Part shown: positions 7,088 through 15,408 of the stretch, piece after piece | Position numbering within the stretch: position 1 is the stretch's first letter | Layout of the letters: each line of letters begins with the position of its first letter | Notes under the pieces: generated by a model | Seen by the model: only the letters and a program-made list of their open reading frames with translations | Told to the model about the DNA's origin: nothing | Database searches by the model: none | Translations under genes and position numbers: made by a program | Origin: Actinomycetes bacterium | GTDB taxonomy: Bacteria; Actinomycetota; JAICYB01 | Assembly (NCBI GenBank): GCA_025934435.1 | Contig: JAICYB010000036.1 | Coordinates: 1-33,723 of the forward strand | Reading direction: 5' to 3' | Length of the DNA stretch: 33,723 nucleotides

Positions 7088-9514
7088 CTATCGTCCGCGG
7101 ACGATCGTGAACCGTTTCACCGCGGGCGATCCCTCCCGGTTCCCTGCCGGATCCTCAGAGAAGACGCGCAGGACGTGCTTGCCCGGGCGCAACGCACGGC
7201 CGCTGTACGGCGTGCGGCATTCGGAGTAGCCCGTGCCGTCCACCGAACACCAGGTGCGCGCGACGTCTTCGGAGAAACGGAAGATGAAGAATGCGTGGCG
7301 ACGCTTCGTCCGGCTCGGTCCGGAGATCGCCGTGTTCGGCGCAGTGACGTCGACGGTCAGCGCGAAGGAGTCGGGAGTCGGATCGGCCACGCCGTCACCG
7401 TCGACCGCCGCGACCCGGAACGTGTGGTGGCCTTCGGCGAGCTCGTCCGTCGTGAACGGTGAACCGCAGTCGGTGAAGTCGGCGTCGTCGATGCTGCACC
7501 GGAACGTCACGCCGGATTCGTCAGAGACGAACCGGAACGTCGGCGTGGTGTCGCTCGTGAGCGCGTCCGGGTGCTCGACGATCGTCGTCTCGGGTGCGTG
7601 CTCGATGGGTGCGTCCACGGTGAAGGGGAAGGACGCCGGCGTCGGATCGACGTTGCCCGCCGCATCGGTCGCACGGACTTCGAACGTGTGCTCACCGGCG
7701 TCCTGCGGCCCGCCGTCGTACGGGCTCGTGCACGCCTCGAACGGGGCTCCGTCCATGCTGCATCCGAACGACGCCTCCGCATCGTCCGACGTGAACGTGA
7801 ACACCGCGTCGGCCGAACCGCTCGTGATCGTCGTGTCCGGCGCGGTCGTGTCGACGGTGAAGGATGCGGTCGCCGGCGTCGGATCGACGTTGCCGGCGAG
7901 GTCGATCCCGCGGACGGCGAAGCCGTGGTCGCCGTCGGACACGTTCGCCGAGTAGGGCGAGTCGCAAGCCGTGAAGTCGGCGCCGTCGACGCTGCATTCG
8001 AAGTGCGCGTCGGGATCGTCGGCGGCGAAGGTGAACGTCGCCTCAGGGTCGTTCGAGAGCGAAGCCGGGCCGCCGGTGATCGTCGTCTCCGGCGGCGTCG
8101 TGTCGATTCCGACGCCGTGGAGCGCGACGGAGGTCTGTGCTCCGGCGTCGTCGGCGATCGACAGCGTACCCTCGCGGTCGCCCTCGCCCTGCGGCGTGAA
8201 GACAACGCGCACGTCGCACGAGCCGTGTCCGTCGCCGAGCATCGCACCCGTGCACGCGTCGTCAACGATCCGGAAGTCGTCTCCGTTCGCCTCGACGGTC
8301 GTGATCGTCGAAGCGAGCCCGGACGACGACACCGAAACGGTCGCGGGATCGCTCGAACCTCCGACACCGACGCTTCCCATGTCGACGTCGGCGGGCGACG
8401 CGTCCAGCTCGTGCCCCGACGCGTTGCGCTCGACCAGGACGTCGTTGTTCATCGCCCGAGCGACGGCGACGTCTTCGACGCCGTCCTGATCCACATCGAG
8501 AGCCGCGACGGCGGACGGACCACCGTCCACGGCGAACGGGCTTCCGGTCGCCGCGACGAACGAACCCGCACCGTCGCCGAGGAGCACCGACACGGTGTTC
8601 GACGTGTCGGACGCAACGACAAGATCTTGCTTGCCGTCGCCGTTCAGATCGCCGGCGTCGATACCTCGCGCGCCGTCGCCGACCGTTATCCGGACGTGCG
8701 TGTTCAGATTCCCCGCGCCGTCGCCCGTCAACAGCTCGACGGCACCGGCGTCCGGCTCGGCGACGGCCACGTCCCCGTCGCCGTCCCCGTTGAAATCACC
8801 CACCACCATCCCGGCCGGACGCGTTCCGAGCGCATGCTCGGAGACGAGTGTCAGCACGCCGTTCGCGCCCCCACGCATCACGGAGACGGAGCCACCCGCG
8901 ACGCTCGCGACGACGGCGTCGTTGTAACGGTCGCCGTTCATGTCCGCGACGGCGAAAGCCGAGGGCGCGAACCGGAGCGCGTAGGGCGCGCCGGACGCGA
9001 GCACAAGCGACGGGCCGAGGAGGACGCGAACTCCGGCGCCTTCGTCGGACAGCACGTCCGCCGTACCGTCCCCGTTCACATCGCCGACCGCGACGGCGAC
9101 GAGCGAATCGGAGTTCGTCTTGTACGACGTGACGCTCGGGAATGCTCCGGTTCCATCGCCGTAGAGCAGCGTGATCCGTCCCCGGGCTGCTCCGACGGTG
9201 ACGAGATCGGTCTTGCCGTCGCCGTTGACGTCCCCCACGGACATCGCCGTCGGGGTCGTATTGATGCCCGGGGTGCTCCCGGCGCTGAATCCTCCGCTGC
9301 CGTCGGACAGCAGCACCGACGCGTTCGACGAACCGGCATTCATCGTGACGACGTCGGTTCGTCCGTCCCGATCGAAGTCGGCCTTCGCAAGCACCATCGG
9401 CCTGCTGCCGACGGGAAAAGCGTCGCCGGACGAAACCGTAAGCGCGTCCGACGTTCGAACCGTCGCCGCGACGAGCGCGACGGACAAGCCGATCACCGCT
9501 GCAACCTTCCTCAT
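7088..9514 (-). CDS. Secreted FG-GAP/VCBS-repeat and Ig-like repeat protein
   Basis: The 808-residue protein has a signal peptide (cleavage near residue 25). Seven FG-GAP/VCBS blades at about 35-370 each carry a calcium-loop motif such as DVNGDGKTD or DLNGDGKQD, probably folding as an integrin-like beta-propeller. A HYDIN/ASH-type beta-sandwich follows at about 375-470 (VDMGSVGVGGSSDPATVSV). Four Ig-like repeats at about 475-805 open with variants of DTTPPETTI and carry a Cys pair (FECSVDG...CDSPY). No sorting signal or C-terminal helix is visible, so it is probably released or held non-covalently. Start ATG 9514 follows GGGGGA. An adhesive or surface role is inferred from the fold only; the ligand is unknown. 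Confidence 0.85.
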   Translation of the reverse strand: MRKVAAVIGLSVALVAATVRTSDALTVSSGDAFPVGSRPMVLAKADFDRDGRTDVVTMNAGSSNASVLLSDGSGGFSAGSTPGINTTPTAMSVGDVNGDGKTDLVTVGAARGRITLLYGDGTGAFPSVTSYKTNSDSLVAVAVGDVNGDGTADVLSDEGAGVRVLLGPSLVLASGAPYALRFAPSAFAVADMNGDRYNDAVVASVAGGSVSVMRGGANGVLTLVSEHALGTRPAGMVVGDFNGDGDGDVAVAEPDAGAVELLTGDGAGNLNTHVRITVGDGARGIDAGDLNGDGKQDLVVASDTSNTVSVLLGDGAGSFVAATGSPFAVDGGPSAVAALDVDQDGVEDVAVARAMNNDVLVERNASGHELDASPADVDMGSVGVGGSSDPATVSVSSSGLASTITTVEANGDDFRIVDDACTGAMLGDGHGSCDVRVVFTPQGEGDREGTLSIADDAGAQTSVALHGVGIDTTPPETTITGGPASLSNDPEATFTFAADDPDAHFECSVDGADFTACDSPYSANVSDGDHGFAVRGIDLAGNVDPTPATASFTVDTTAPDTTITSGSADAVFTFTSDDAEASFGCSMDGAPFEACTSPYDGGPQDAGEHTFEVRATDAAGNVDPTPASFPFTVDAPIEHAPETTIVEHPDALTSDTTPTFRFVSDESGVTFRCSIDDADFTDCGSPFTTDELAEGHHTFRVAAVDGDGVADPTPDSFALTVDVTAPNTAISGPSRTKRRHAFFIFRFSEDVARTWCSVDGTGYSECRTPYSGRALRPGKHVLRVFSEDPAGNREGSPAVKRFTIVRGR

Positions 9515-9604
9515 AGGTCCCCCTTCCCATCGCTGACAGGGGGACGCTAGGTCGCGCGCACGCGAACGAACGCGACGAACTTCACACGGGTTCCGTGAAC
9601 TGTC

Positions 9605-10387
9605 CTAAACGGAGAAGTAGCGCTTGCCGTTCGCGCGCAGGACGCGGCCGAACTCGAGGTCCGGGAAGTGGGAGGCGACGGCGACGGATCCGTCCTGCTC
9701 CATCTCCTTGTAGAGCGCTTCGCGCGTACGGCTCGACAGCGCCTGGTCGATGTCGGACATCGCCGCCCACTCCGCGTTCTCGAGTTGCGCCGGACACCCG
9801 ACGGCGTCGCCGAGGAGGAAGGCGCGCTCCTCGCCGGACGAAACGACGACGCTGATATGCCCGAGCGTGTGACCCGGCGTCTGCAGCACGTTCACGCCCG
9901 GTGCGACGGAGTCGTCGCCGGCGACGGTTTCGATGCGTCCCGTCGGATCGAGCACGTCGATGACCGGCTTCGCGAACACGTCCGGATTCTCGGCCCGGAT
10001 GAACTGGTCGAGGTCCTTCTCACCGAACCGGATCGTCGCCTTCGGGAAGAACGGCTTCTCCTCTTGAACGAGCCACCCGATGTGGTCGACGTGGAGGTGC
10101 GTGATGAGCACCATGTCGATCTCGTCCGGCGTGACGCCCGCGGCGGCGAGGTTCGAAGGAAGATCACCCCCGCGGAACGGCGGGAAGGTCACCGGGCCGA
10201 GACCGGCGTCAACGAGGATATTCTGTCCGGCCGTCTTGATGACGAAGCAGCCGAGCGCGATCGGGAAGTTGCCCTCGCTATCGAGCAGCGCGGCGTGCTT
10301 GTCCCAGTCGAGTGACGGCATGTAGCCCGACGGGAGTTTTCCTTCGCCGTCGTTCGCCGGCAAGATCTCGATGTCGCCGATCTTCAC
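9605..10387 (-). CDS. Metallo-beta-lactamase-fold hydrolase (lactonase-like)
   Basis: This 260-residue MBL-superfamily enzyme has the dinuclear-zinc motif HLHVDH at residues 97-102 (H97, H99, D101, H102), a further ligand in TPGHTLGH near 168-175, and the bridging aspartate in LLGDAV near 193. The arrangement resembles the AHL-lactonase/AttM-type subgroup, but the substrate cannot be assigned. GTG start at 10387. It begins 10 nt after the ftsK stop, so it may be read through from ftsK. There is no signal peptide, so it is cytoplasmic. Lactone hydrolysis is one possibility; hydrolysis of another ester or thioester is equally open. Confidence 0.85.
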   Translation of the reverse strand: MKIGDIEILPANDGEGKLPSGYMPSLDWDKHAALLDSEGNFPIALGCFVIKTAGQNILVDAGLGPVTFPPFRGGDLPSNLAAAGVTPDEIDMVLITHLHVDHIGWLVQEEKPFFPKATIRFGEKDLDQFIRAENPDVFAKPVIDVLDPTGRIETVAGDDSVAPGVNVLQTPGHTLGHISVVVSSGEERAFLLGDAVGCPAQLENAEWAAMSDIDQALSSRTREALYKEMEQDGSVAVASHFPDLEFGRVLRANGKRYFSV

Positions 10388-10397
10388 TGCGGCGAGG

Positions 10398-12692
10398 CTA
10401 GTCCGGAAGCGACGCGCCCCGCATCTCCGCCCACTGCTCGGGAGAGATCAGCACGGCGCGCGCCTTCGAGCCTTCCTGCGGTCCGACGACCCCCTTGCGT
10501 TCGAGGAGATCCATGAGTCGTCCGGCGCGCGAGAAGCCGACGCGTAGCTTACGTTGCAGCATCGACGTCGAACCCATCTGCGCGCGGATGACGAGCTCCA
10601 TCGCCTCGTTCAGGAGATCGTCGCCGTCCTCGTCGTCGTCACCGTTGTCGTTCACGGCCGCTTCGAGCGCCTGCGGTTCGTAGGTCGGCTGCGCCTGCGA
10701 CTTGATGAAGTCGGTCAGCTCTTCGAGCTCCTTCTCCGTGACGTAGGAACCCTGCACGCGGCGAGGTTTCGACGTCCCGGTCGGCAGATAGAGCATGTCA
10801 CCGTGCCCGACGAGCTTGTCGGCGCCGCCCATGTCGATGATGACGCGCGAGTCGGTCTGCGACGCCACGGCGAAGGCGATACGCGAGGGAACGTTCGCCT
10901 TGATCAATCCCGTCACAACGTCGACGGACGGACGCTGCGTCGCGATCACGAGATGGATCCCGACGGCCCGAGCCATCTGCGCGATACGGCAGATCGAATC
11001 TTCGACCTGTCGCGCCGCGACCATCATGAGGTCCGCGAGCTCGTCGATGAACACGACGATGTAGTTGAGGTGCTCGCGTTCCTCGCCGTCCTCATCCGGC
11101 GGCAACTGCCCGTTGCCGAGCGCTTCGTTGTAGAAGTCGATGTTCCGCTGACCGACGGTCGAGAGCAGCTCGTAACGTCGCTCCATCTCCCGGACGACCC
11201 AGTTCAGCGTTTCCGCCGCGCGCTTCGGATGCGTCACGACCGGCGAGACGAGATGCGGGAGGTTCGCGAAGTGCGATAGCTCGACCATCTTCGGGTCGAT
11301 GAGGACGAGCCGCACCTCGTCCGGTCGCGCACGCGCGATCAGTGACGAGATGAGGGAGTTGAGGCACGACGACTTCCCGGCCCCCGTGGAGCCGGCGATC
11401 AGGAGGTGCGGCATCTCCGCGAGGTTGATGAGTAGCGGCTCACCGGAGATGTCCTTGCCGAGCGCGCAGGTGAGCGGATGTGTCGCGTCGCGCCACGCCG
11501 ACGACTGGACGATGTCGCCGACGAGCACGAGCTCACGGTCGCGGTTCGGTACCTCGACACCGATCGCGGACTTGCCGGGGATCGGCGCGATCAGACGGAC
11601 GTCCGGGGAGCCGAGCGCGTAGGCGATGTCGTCCGCCAAACGCAGCACCTGGGACACCTTGACGCCGGCACCGAGCTCGACCTCGTAGCGAGTGACGGTC
11701 GGGCCGCGCGTCATCGCGGTGACCGCAGCATCGACACCGAAGTCGCGCAGCGTCTTCTCGAGCACGCGCGCGACCTCTTCGGCGCCGCGCTGGCTGCCGC
11801 GTCCGGACGAGCCGGATCGGCGGAAGATCGTCGGCGGCGGGAGTTTGTAGGGACCGCTCGCCGGCGGCTTCGGCGCGGGCTTCGCTCGCGCTTTCATCTC
11901 GACGACGTTCGTCGGTTCGTCGAGAAGCGCCGGCTGCGCGGGTGGGGTGATCTCCGCGGTGACATACAGGTCCGACGTGAGGGGTTCGTCCTCGTAGACC
12001 GGTTCGTCGTCGTCGTAGGTCTCGCCGGCCGTCTCTTCCCGCGCGAAGAGGGACGAAGCGAGCGAGCCGGTGTGCTTCGCCGTCCAGATGACGATCGCCC
12101 CGAACGTGATCCACGTCGTGCGCACCGCTCGCCGGAGCGGTGTCTTCGTCACGATGCAGACACCGAGCAGTGTCGCGAACGTGCACGCGAGAGCGCCGGC
12201 CCATGCGCCGATGTAATTGTGCAGCGGCACGGCGATCATCGCCCCGAAGGCGCCGCCGCCGGCAGCGAGTCCGTCGTAGCCGCCGGACAGCGGGGCGGTC
12301 CCCGTCGCCAGGTGCGCGAGACCCGCGCACGCACCCACGATGAGACACGAACCGACGAGGATCCGTCCGGCTTCGTCACGGCGGACGAAAGCCGCCACGG
12401 CGACCGTCAACGCTCCGATCGGAACGATGTACGCGATCTTTCCGAACGCCGCGCGCAGGATCCAGTTCACCCATACGCCGACAGGTCCCGCCGTGTGCGC
12501 GAGCGAAAGGCACATGAGGACGGCGAGGAACAGGACGGTGAGGCCGAGTGCGTCCGGACCGTGCGCACGCCAACCGCCCGTCGTTCGCGGCTTGCGCGCC
12601 GGACCGCCCGTGCGCGCTCTCGATCGCGGTTTCGTCGACGCGCGGCTGCGCCCCCGTGGACGACGCGAGCCTTTCCTCTTCAGTCCGAGCAC
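10398..12692 (-). CDS. ftsK: DNA translocase FtsK/SpoIIIE
   Basis: This septal DNA pump clears chromosomes during division. The 764 residues comprise a basic N-terminus, four to five transmembrane helices at about 48-205, a Pro/Ala-rich linker at about 215-300, the alpha/beta translocase motor with Walker A GSTGAGKSS near 434-442 and Walker B YIVVFIDELAD near 544-554, and a C-terminal winged-helix gamma domain from about 695 that would read KOPS-like sequences. GTG start at 12692 follows GGAG at proper spacing. It lies 48 nt after dapA; in many actinobacteria RNase J separates dapA and ftsK, and it is absent here. Complete and undamaged. Confidence 0.96.
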   Translation of the reverse strand: MLGLKRKGSRRPRGRSRASTKPRSRARTGGPARKPRTTGGWRAHGPDALGLTVLFLAVLMCLSLAHTAGPVGVWVNWILRAAFGKIAYIVPIGALTVAVAAFVRRDEAGRILVGSCLIVGACAGLAHLATGTAPLSGGYDGLAAGGGAFGAMIAVPLHNYIGAWAGALACTFATLLGVCIVTKTPLRRAVRTTWITFGAIVIWTAKHTGSLASSLFAREETAGETYDDDEPVYEDEPLTSDLYVTAEITPPAQPALLDEPTNVVEMKARAKPAPKPPASGPYKLPPPTIFRRSGSSGRGSQRGAEEVARVLEKTLRDFGVDAAVTAMTRGPTVTRYEVELGAGVKVSQVLRLADDIAYALGSPDVRLIAPIPGKSAIGVEVPNRDRELVLVGDIVQSSAWRDATHPLTCALGKDISGEPLLINLAEMPHLLIAGSTGAGKSSCLNSLISSLIARARPDEVRLVLIDPKMVELSHFANLPHLVSPVVTHPKRAAETLNWVVREMERRYELLSTVGQRNIDFYNEALGNGQLPPDEDGEEREHLNYIVVFIDELADLMMVAARQVEDSICRIAQMARAVGIHLVIATQRPSVDVVTGLIKANVPSRIAFAVASQTDSRVIIDMGGADKLVGHGDMLYLPTGTSKPRRVQGSYVTEKELEELTDFIKSQAQPTYEPQALEAAVNDNGDDDEDGDDLLNEAMELVIRAQMGSTSMLQRKLRVGFSRAGRLMDLLERKGVVGPQEGSKARAVLISPEQWAEMRGASLPD

Positions 12693-12740
12693 GCCCTGCT
12701 CCTATCTTTCAGACGGCGCGCTCGAAGAACCGCGGAGGTT

Positions 12741-13619
12741 CTAGAGCGCGCCGAGTTCTGCTAACGCCTTGCGGATGTTCTCTTCTTCGTCGGCATTCGC
12801 CGGACGAAGCGGTGCACGCGGTTCGCCAACGTTGAATCCGAGGATGCGCATCGCGGCCTTGATCGGGATGGGGTTGTTCGTGAGGAGCGCCGGCTGCGTG
12901 CGTCGCTGCAAGAACTGGATCTCGCGTGCGCGCGCCATGTCGCCGCGTTCGAACGCTTCGAACTGCTCGAGCAGCAGCTCACCCATGACATGGCTCTGCA
13001 CGCTGATGACGCCGACGGCGCCGATCGCTTGCAGGCCGAGGGTTTCGGGGTCGTTGCCCGAGTAGATCTCGAAGTCGTCCGGGACCCGTGCGGCCATCAG
13101 CGTCGAAGACGACAGGTCGCTCCCCGCGTCCTTGATGCCGACGATGTTCGCGTGCTCCGCGGCCCGGACGATCGTGTCGACCTCGATCTTGATCGCGCTG
13201 CGGCTCGGGATGTCGTACATGAGCACCGGCAAGTTGGACGAATCCGCGATCGTGCGGAAGTGATGCAGCAGGGCGTCCTGCGGCGGACGGTTGTAGTACG
13301 GCGTGACGGCGAGCGCCGCGTCGACGCCGGCCTTCTCCGCTATCCGCGTGAGTTCGACCGAGTGCTCCGTCGAGTTCGTCCCGCTCCCGGCGATGACCTT
13401 GGCGTCACCGTGGACGGCGTCCACGACCGCACGGAACAGCGTCGTCTTCTCGTCGTCGGTGAGGGTCGCGCCCTCCCCCGTCGAGCCGGCCACGACGAGG
13501 CCTTCCGAGCCGTGATCGACGAGATGGCGAGCCACCCGCTGCGCTTCGTCCGGATCGAGTGATCCGTCCGGGCGGAACGGCGTGACCATGGCGGTGATAA
13601 CGCGGCCGAACCGGGCCAT
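12741..13619 (-). CDS. dapA: 4-hydroxy-tetrahydrodipicolinate synthase
   Basis: DapA condenses pyruvate with aspartate semialdehyde in lysine/diaminopimelate synthesis. The 292-residue TIM-barrel protein has the substrate-binding GSTGEG loop at residues 45-50, catalytic Tyr135 (LMYDIPSR) and Schiff-base Lys163 (GIKDAG). The length is typical. ATG 13619 is preceded by an AGGAG ribosome-binding site. The next pathway enzyme, DapB, is also in the window but about 18.5 kb away at 32160-32918, although these genes are commonly neighbours in Actinobacteria. No lysine riboswitch is seen upstream. An array of 9-bp repeats lies at 13694-13738 in its promoter region. Confidence 0.96.
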   Translation of the reverse strand: MARFGRVITAMVTPFRPDGSLDPDEAQRVARHLVDHGSEGLVVAGSTGEGATLTDDEKTTLFRAVVDAVHGDAKVIAGSGTNSTEHSVELTRIAEKAGVDAALAVTPYYNRPPQDALLHHFRTIADSSNLPVLMYDIPSRSAIKIEVDTIVRAAEHANIVGIKDAGSDLSSSTLMAARVPDDFEIYSGNDPETLGLQAIGAVGVISVQSHVMGELLLEQFEAFERGDMARAREIQFLQRRTQPALLTNNPIPIKAAMRILGFNVGEPRAPLRPANADEEENIRKALAELGAL

Positions 13620-13693
13620 CTTGTCTCCTCTCCAGGCGGGAACCGGACCCGAAGTCTAAGGCCCAGCCGGAGCCCGCCCAGGACCGGCCCAGG

Positions 13694-13738
13694 ATAACAG
13701 CAGCAACAGTTCGAACAGTAGGCACTCTAGGAACAGCT
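13694..13738. repeat. Five 9-bp units (AACAG core) between dapA and the GT gene
   Basis: Five consecutive 9-bp units run from 13694 to 13738: ATAACAGCA, GCAACAGTT, CGAACAGTA, GGCACTCTA and GGAACAGCT. Four of the five contain AACAG in register. The tract lies about 75-120 bp upstream of the dapA start and about 80 bp upstream of the GT start. It could be a binding array for a regulator of either gene. Only the repeat is observed; the function is unknown. Confidence 0.6.
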
Positions 13739-13819
13739 AGCCGGCGCGGGCGACTCGCCGCTGCCGGGCGCCGGATACGAAGTAGCGCGAACGGCCGAGG
13801 TTGAGGTAGGCAGTCCGCC

Positions 13820-14539
13820 GTGGAACGCGTCCGCCACCCGCAGAAACTCGGAGATCACCTCGCCGACGCCCACGCGCACGACGTGTCGTTCGTGCTCCTG
13901 TTCGACGGCTGGGTCGACGATGTCGAACGATTTCACGCATCGGTGGAGCGCTTCGTTCCGTCCGACTTCGAAGTCGTGGTCGTCGACAATCCCGGCGACG
14001 ACGAAGCGTCCGAACGGATCGCAGCGCTCGATCGGGTCGTCCACGTGCCGCTCCGCGACCGCCTCGGTTGGGCGGCCGGACGGAATCTCGGTCTGCGTCT
14101 TGCCACGGGACGCATCGTCTGCATCGTCGACACGTCCGTCGAGATCACAGGACCCCTCGAGCTGCCCGAACCGCAAGGTCTCCTCGGCAGATGGGGTCTG
14201 CGCGCGACCGAGAGCATCTACCACTTCGAAGAATCGGACGGCCCCCAGGTGTCCGCCGTCGAGGCGTACTTCATGGCCATGCGCCGCGAGATCCTCCGAA
14301 CGACAGGGCTCTTCGATCCGAAGTTCAAGTGGTACCGGAACGCGGACATCGACTTCAGCTTCCAGGTCCGCTCGCACGGCTTCGCGGCGATCGTCGACCC
14401 GGCGCTGCCGCTCGCGCGGCATGAACATCGGCTGTGGGAAACGACACCTGAAGGCGAACGTAAGGAAGCGTCGCGCAAGAACTTCTTCCGTTTCCGCGAT
14501 CACTGGAACGACCGCGAGGATCTCCTCAGGCCAGATTGA
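13820..14539 (+). CDS. GT2-family glycosyltransferase-like protein
   Basis: The 239-residue protein resembles family-2 glycosyltransferases (GT-A fold): an early strand VVVVDNPGDD at about 52-61, the GWAAGRNLGLRLATGRIV segment from about residue 83, a VDTSVE element in the usual DxD position (the second metal-binding Asp is replaced), and MRREILRTTGLFDPKFKWYRNADIDFSF containing the acceptor-side D/E region. It is short for the family and the N-terminal DxD is atypical, so catalytic activity is uncertain. GTG 13820 is the only good start after an in-frame stop at 13802. The 3' end overlaps the convergent GNAT gene by 14 bp. A cytoplasmic role in surface glycan synthesis is an inference. Confidence 0.75.
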   Translation: MERVRHPQKLGDHLADAHAHDVSFVLLFDGWVDDVERFHASVERFVPSDFEVVVVDNPGDDEASERIAALDRVVHVPLRDRLGWAAGRNLGLRLATGRIVCIVDTSVEITGPLELPEPQGLLGRWGLRATESIYHFEESDGPQVSAVEAYFMAMRREILRTTGLFDPKFKWYRNADIDFSFQVRSHGFAAIVDPALPLARHEHRLWETTPEGERKEASRKNFFRFRDHWNDREDLLRPD

Positions 14540-15023
14540 TGCGGTACCGCACCTCGTGCAGGACGAAGCCCCGGGCGTCGGCGGCCTTCGTCTCGCCGTC
14601 CGCGAACCAGCCGTACTTCTCATAGAAGCGCCGCGCCCGGGGGTTGTCGCGTAGGACCCAGAGCGTCGCGGCATCGAAACGCGCGCCGAGGAACGACAGT
14701 GTTTCGTCCATCAACATCCTTCCGGCCCCGCCTCCCCACTCGGACGGATCGACGTAGATCGAATAGAGCTCTCCTTCGCCGTCGACGTCACGACTCGGTC
14801 CGGCGCCGCCGAAGCCGACGATGTTTCCGTCACGTTCGGCGACCCAGAAGGGACGCTCGTCGTTCGTGAAGATGTCGGCGTCGTATGTGGCCGCACGTCG
14901 CTCGACGTCCATCGCATCGAGGTAGTCGTCGGGGACGATGCCGCGGTATGCGACCTGCCACGTCCCCACGTGCACGCGCGCCACCGCGAGCTCCTCCCCC
15001 GGACGTCCGCGTCGCACGTGCAT
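14526..15023 (-). CDS. GNAT-family N-acetyltransferase
   Basis: The 165-residue GCN5-related acetyltransferase begins at ATG 15023 (MHVRRGRPGEELAVARVH). The domain shows the N-terminal VHVGTWQVAYRGIVPDDYL segment typical of one GNAT subgroup, the strand GELYSIYVDPS, an acetyl-CoA loop of the form WGGGAGRMLMDE (a variant of Q/RxxGxG/A) and the C-terminal NPRARRFYEKYGW motif. The substrate (amine, antibiotic, peptide or protein N-terminus) cannot be told. It is divergent from the ArsR gene and shares its 43-bp intergenic region, so the TTAACC palindrome could control both. An upstream in-frame extension overlaps the ArsR gene and is not used. Confidence 0.85.
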   Translation of the reverse strand: MHVRRGRPGEELAVARVHVGTWQVAYRGIVPDDYLDAMDVERRAATYDADIFTNDERPFWVAERDGNIVGFGGAGPSRDVDGEGELYSIYVDPSEWGGGAGRMLMDETLSFLGARFDAATLWVLRDNPRARRFYEKYGWFADGETKAADARGFVLHEVRYRINLA

Positions 15024-15031
15024 GCCCCAGT

Positions 15032-15059
15032 TTGACTTCGTCGTTCCTCCAGCTATAGT
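15032..15059 (+). promoter_or_regulatory. Promoter of the ArsR-SRPBCC operon, probably leaderless
   Basis: TTGACT (15032-15037) and TATAGT (15054-15059) are separated by 16 nt, close to the major sigma-factor consensus. The expected transcription start, about 7-8 nt after the -10, coincides with the ATG of the ArsR gene at 15067, so the mRNA would be leaderless. There is no Shine-Dalgarno sequence between the -10 and the ATG. Confidence 0.75.
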
Positions 15060-15074
15060 TAACCGTATGGTTAA
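15059..15074. promoter_or_regulatory. Palindromic operator overlapping the ArsR start codon
   Basis: TTAACC-GTAT-GGTTAA is a perfect 6+6 bp inverted repeat that abuts the -10 element and covers the start codon (15067-15069). Its size and position suit a dimeric winged-helix repressor such as the ArsR-family protein encoded immediately downstream, which implies autoregulation. It also lies upstream of the divergent GNAT gene. Confidence 0.7.
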
Positions 15075-15408
15075 GTATTCATCACCCGTCCTGGATCGGA
15101 CCTTCGCCGCGGTATCCGATCCGAGCCGCCGCGAGATCCTCGATCGCCTCTCACGCGGCCCGGCTTCCATCTCGGAGCTTGCGCAGCCGCTCGGCCTCTC
15201 GCTGCCGGGATTGATGAAGCACGTGCGGATCCTCGAGGAGGCCGATCTCGTAAGGACAGAGAAGAAGGGCCGGACACGTCAGTGCACGCTCGGCGCCGCG
15301 CGGCTCGACGACGCCGCGGAGTGGATCGAGCGCTACCGCGAACGGTGGGAGAAGCGATTGGATCGGTTGGAGACGTATATCGACGACAGAAGGAAGGGGA
15401 AGAGATGA
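15067..15408 (+). CDS. ArsR-family transcriptional regulator
   Basis: The 113-residue winged-helix protein has the ArsR/HTH_20 signature: DPSRREILDRLSRGPASISE, followed by a recognition helix region LGLSLPGLMKHVRILEEADLV and a beta-wing EKKGRTRQCTLG. It lacks the CxC-type metal ligands of classical arsenic or cadmium sensors. It belongs to the subgroup commonly paired with SRPBCC/AHSA1 proteins, and its stop overlaps the start of such a gene (ATGA). The likely targets are its own promoter and possibly the divergent GNAT gene. The effector is unknown. Confidence 0.9.
   Translation: MVKYSSPVLDRTFAAVSDPSRREILDRLSRGPASISELAQPLGLSLPGLMKHVRILEEADLVRTEKKGRTRQCTLGAARLDDAAEWIERYRERWEKRLDRLETYIDDRRKGKR

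Noticed and set aside
7571..9550. 659-codon open frame on the plus strand
   Set aside because: It is antisense to the FG-GAP gene, whose periodic GC-rich codons leave the opposite frame open; its translation is Arg/Asp/Val-biased with no domain and no ribosome-binding site.
11478..12764. 428-codon plus-strand frame
   Set aside because: Antisense to ftsK with Arg/Asp-rich composition; ftsK is unambiguous.
13741..13774. 7-bp inverted repeat CCGGCGC/GCGCCGG before the GT gene
   Set aside because: In GC-rich sequence a 7-bp GC-only match with a 20-nt loop is expected by chance; no U-tract or conserved context.
13727..14674. 315-codon minus-strand frame over the GT gene
   Set aside because: The plus-strand GT2-like reading has clear fold motifs; the minus-strand reading has none.
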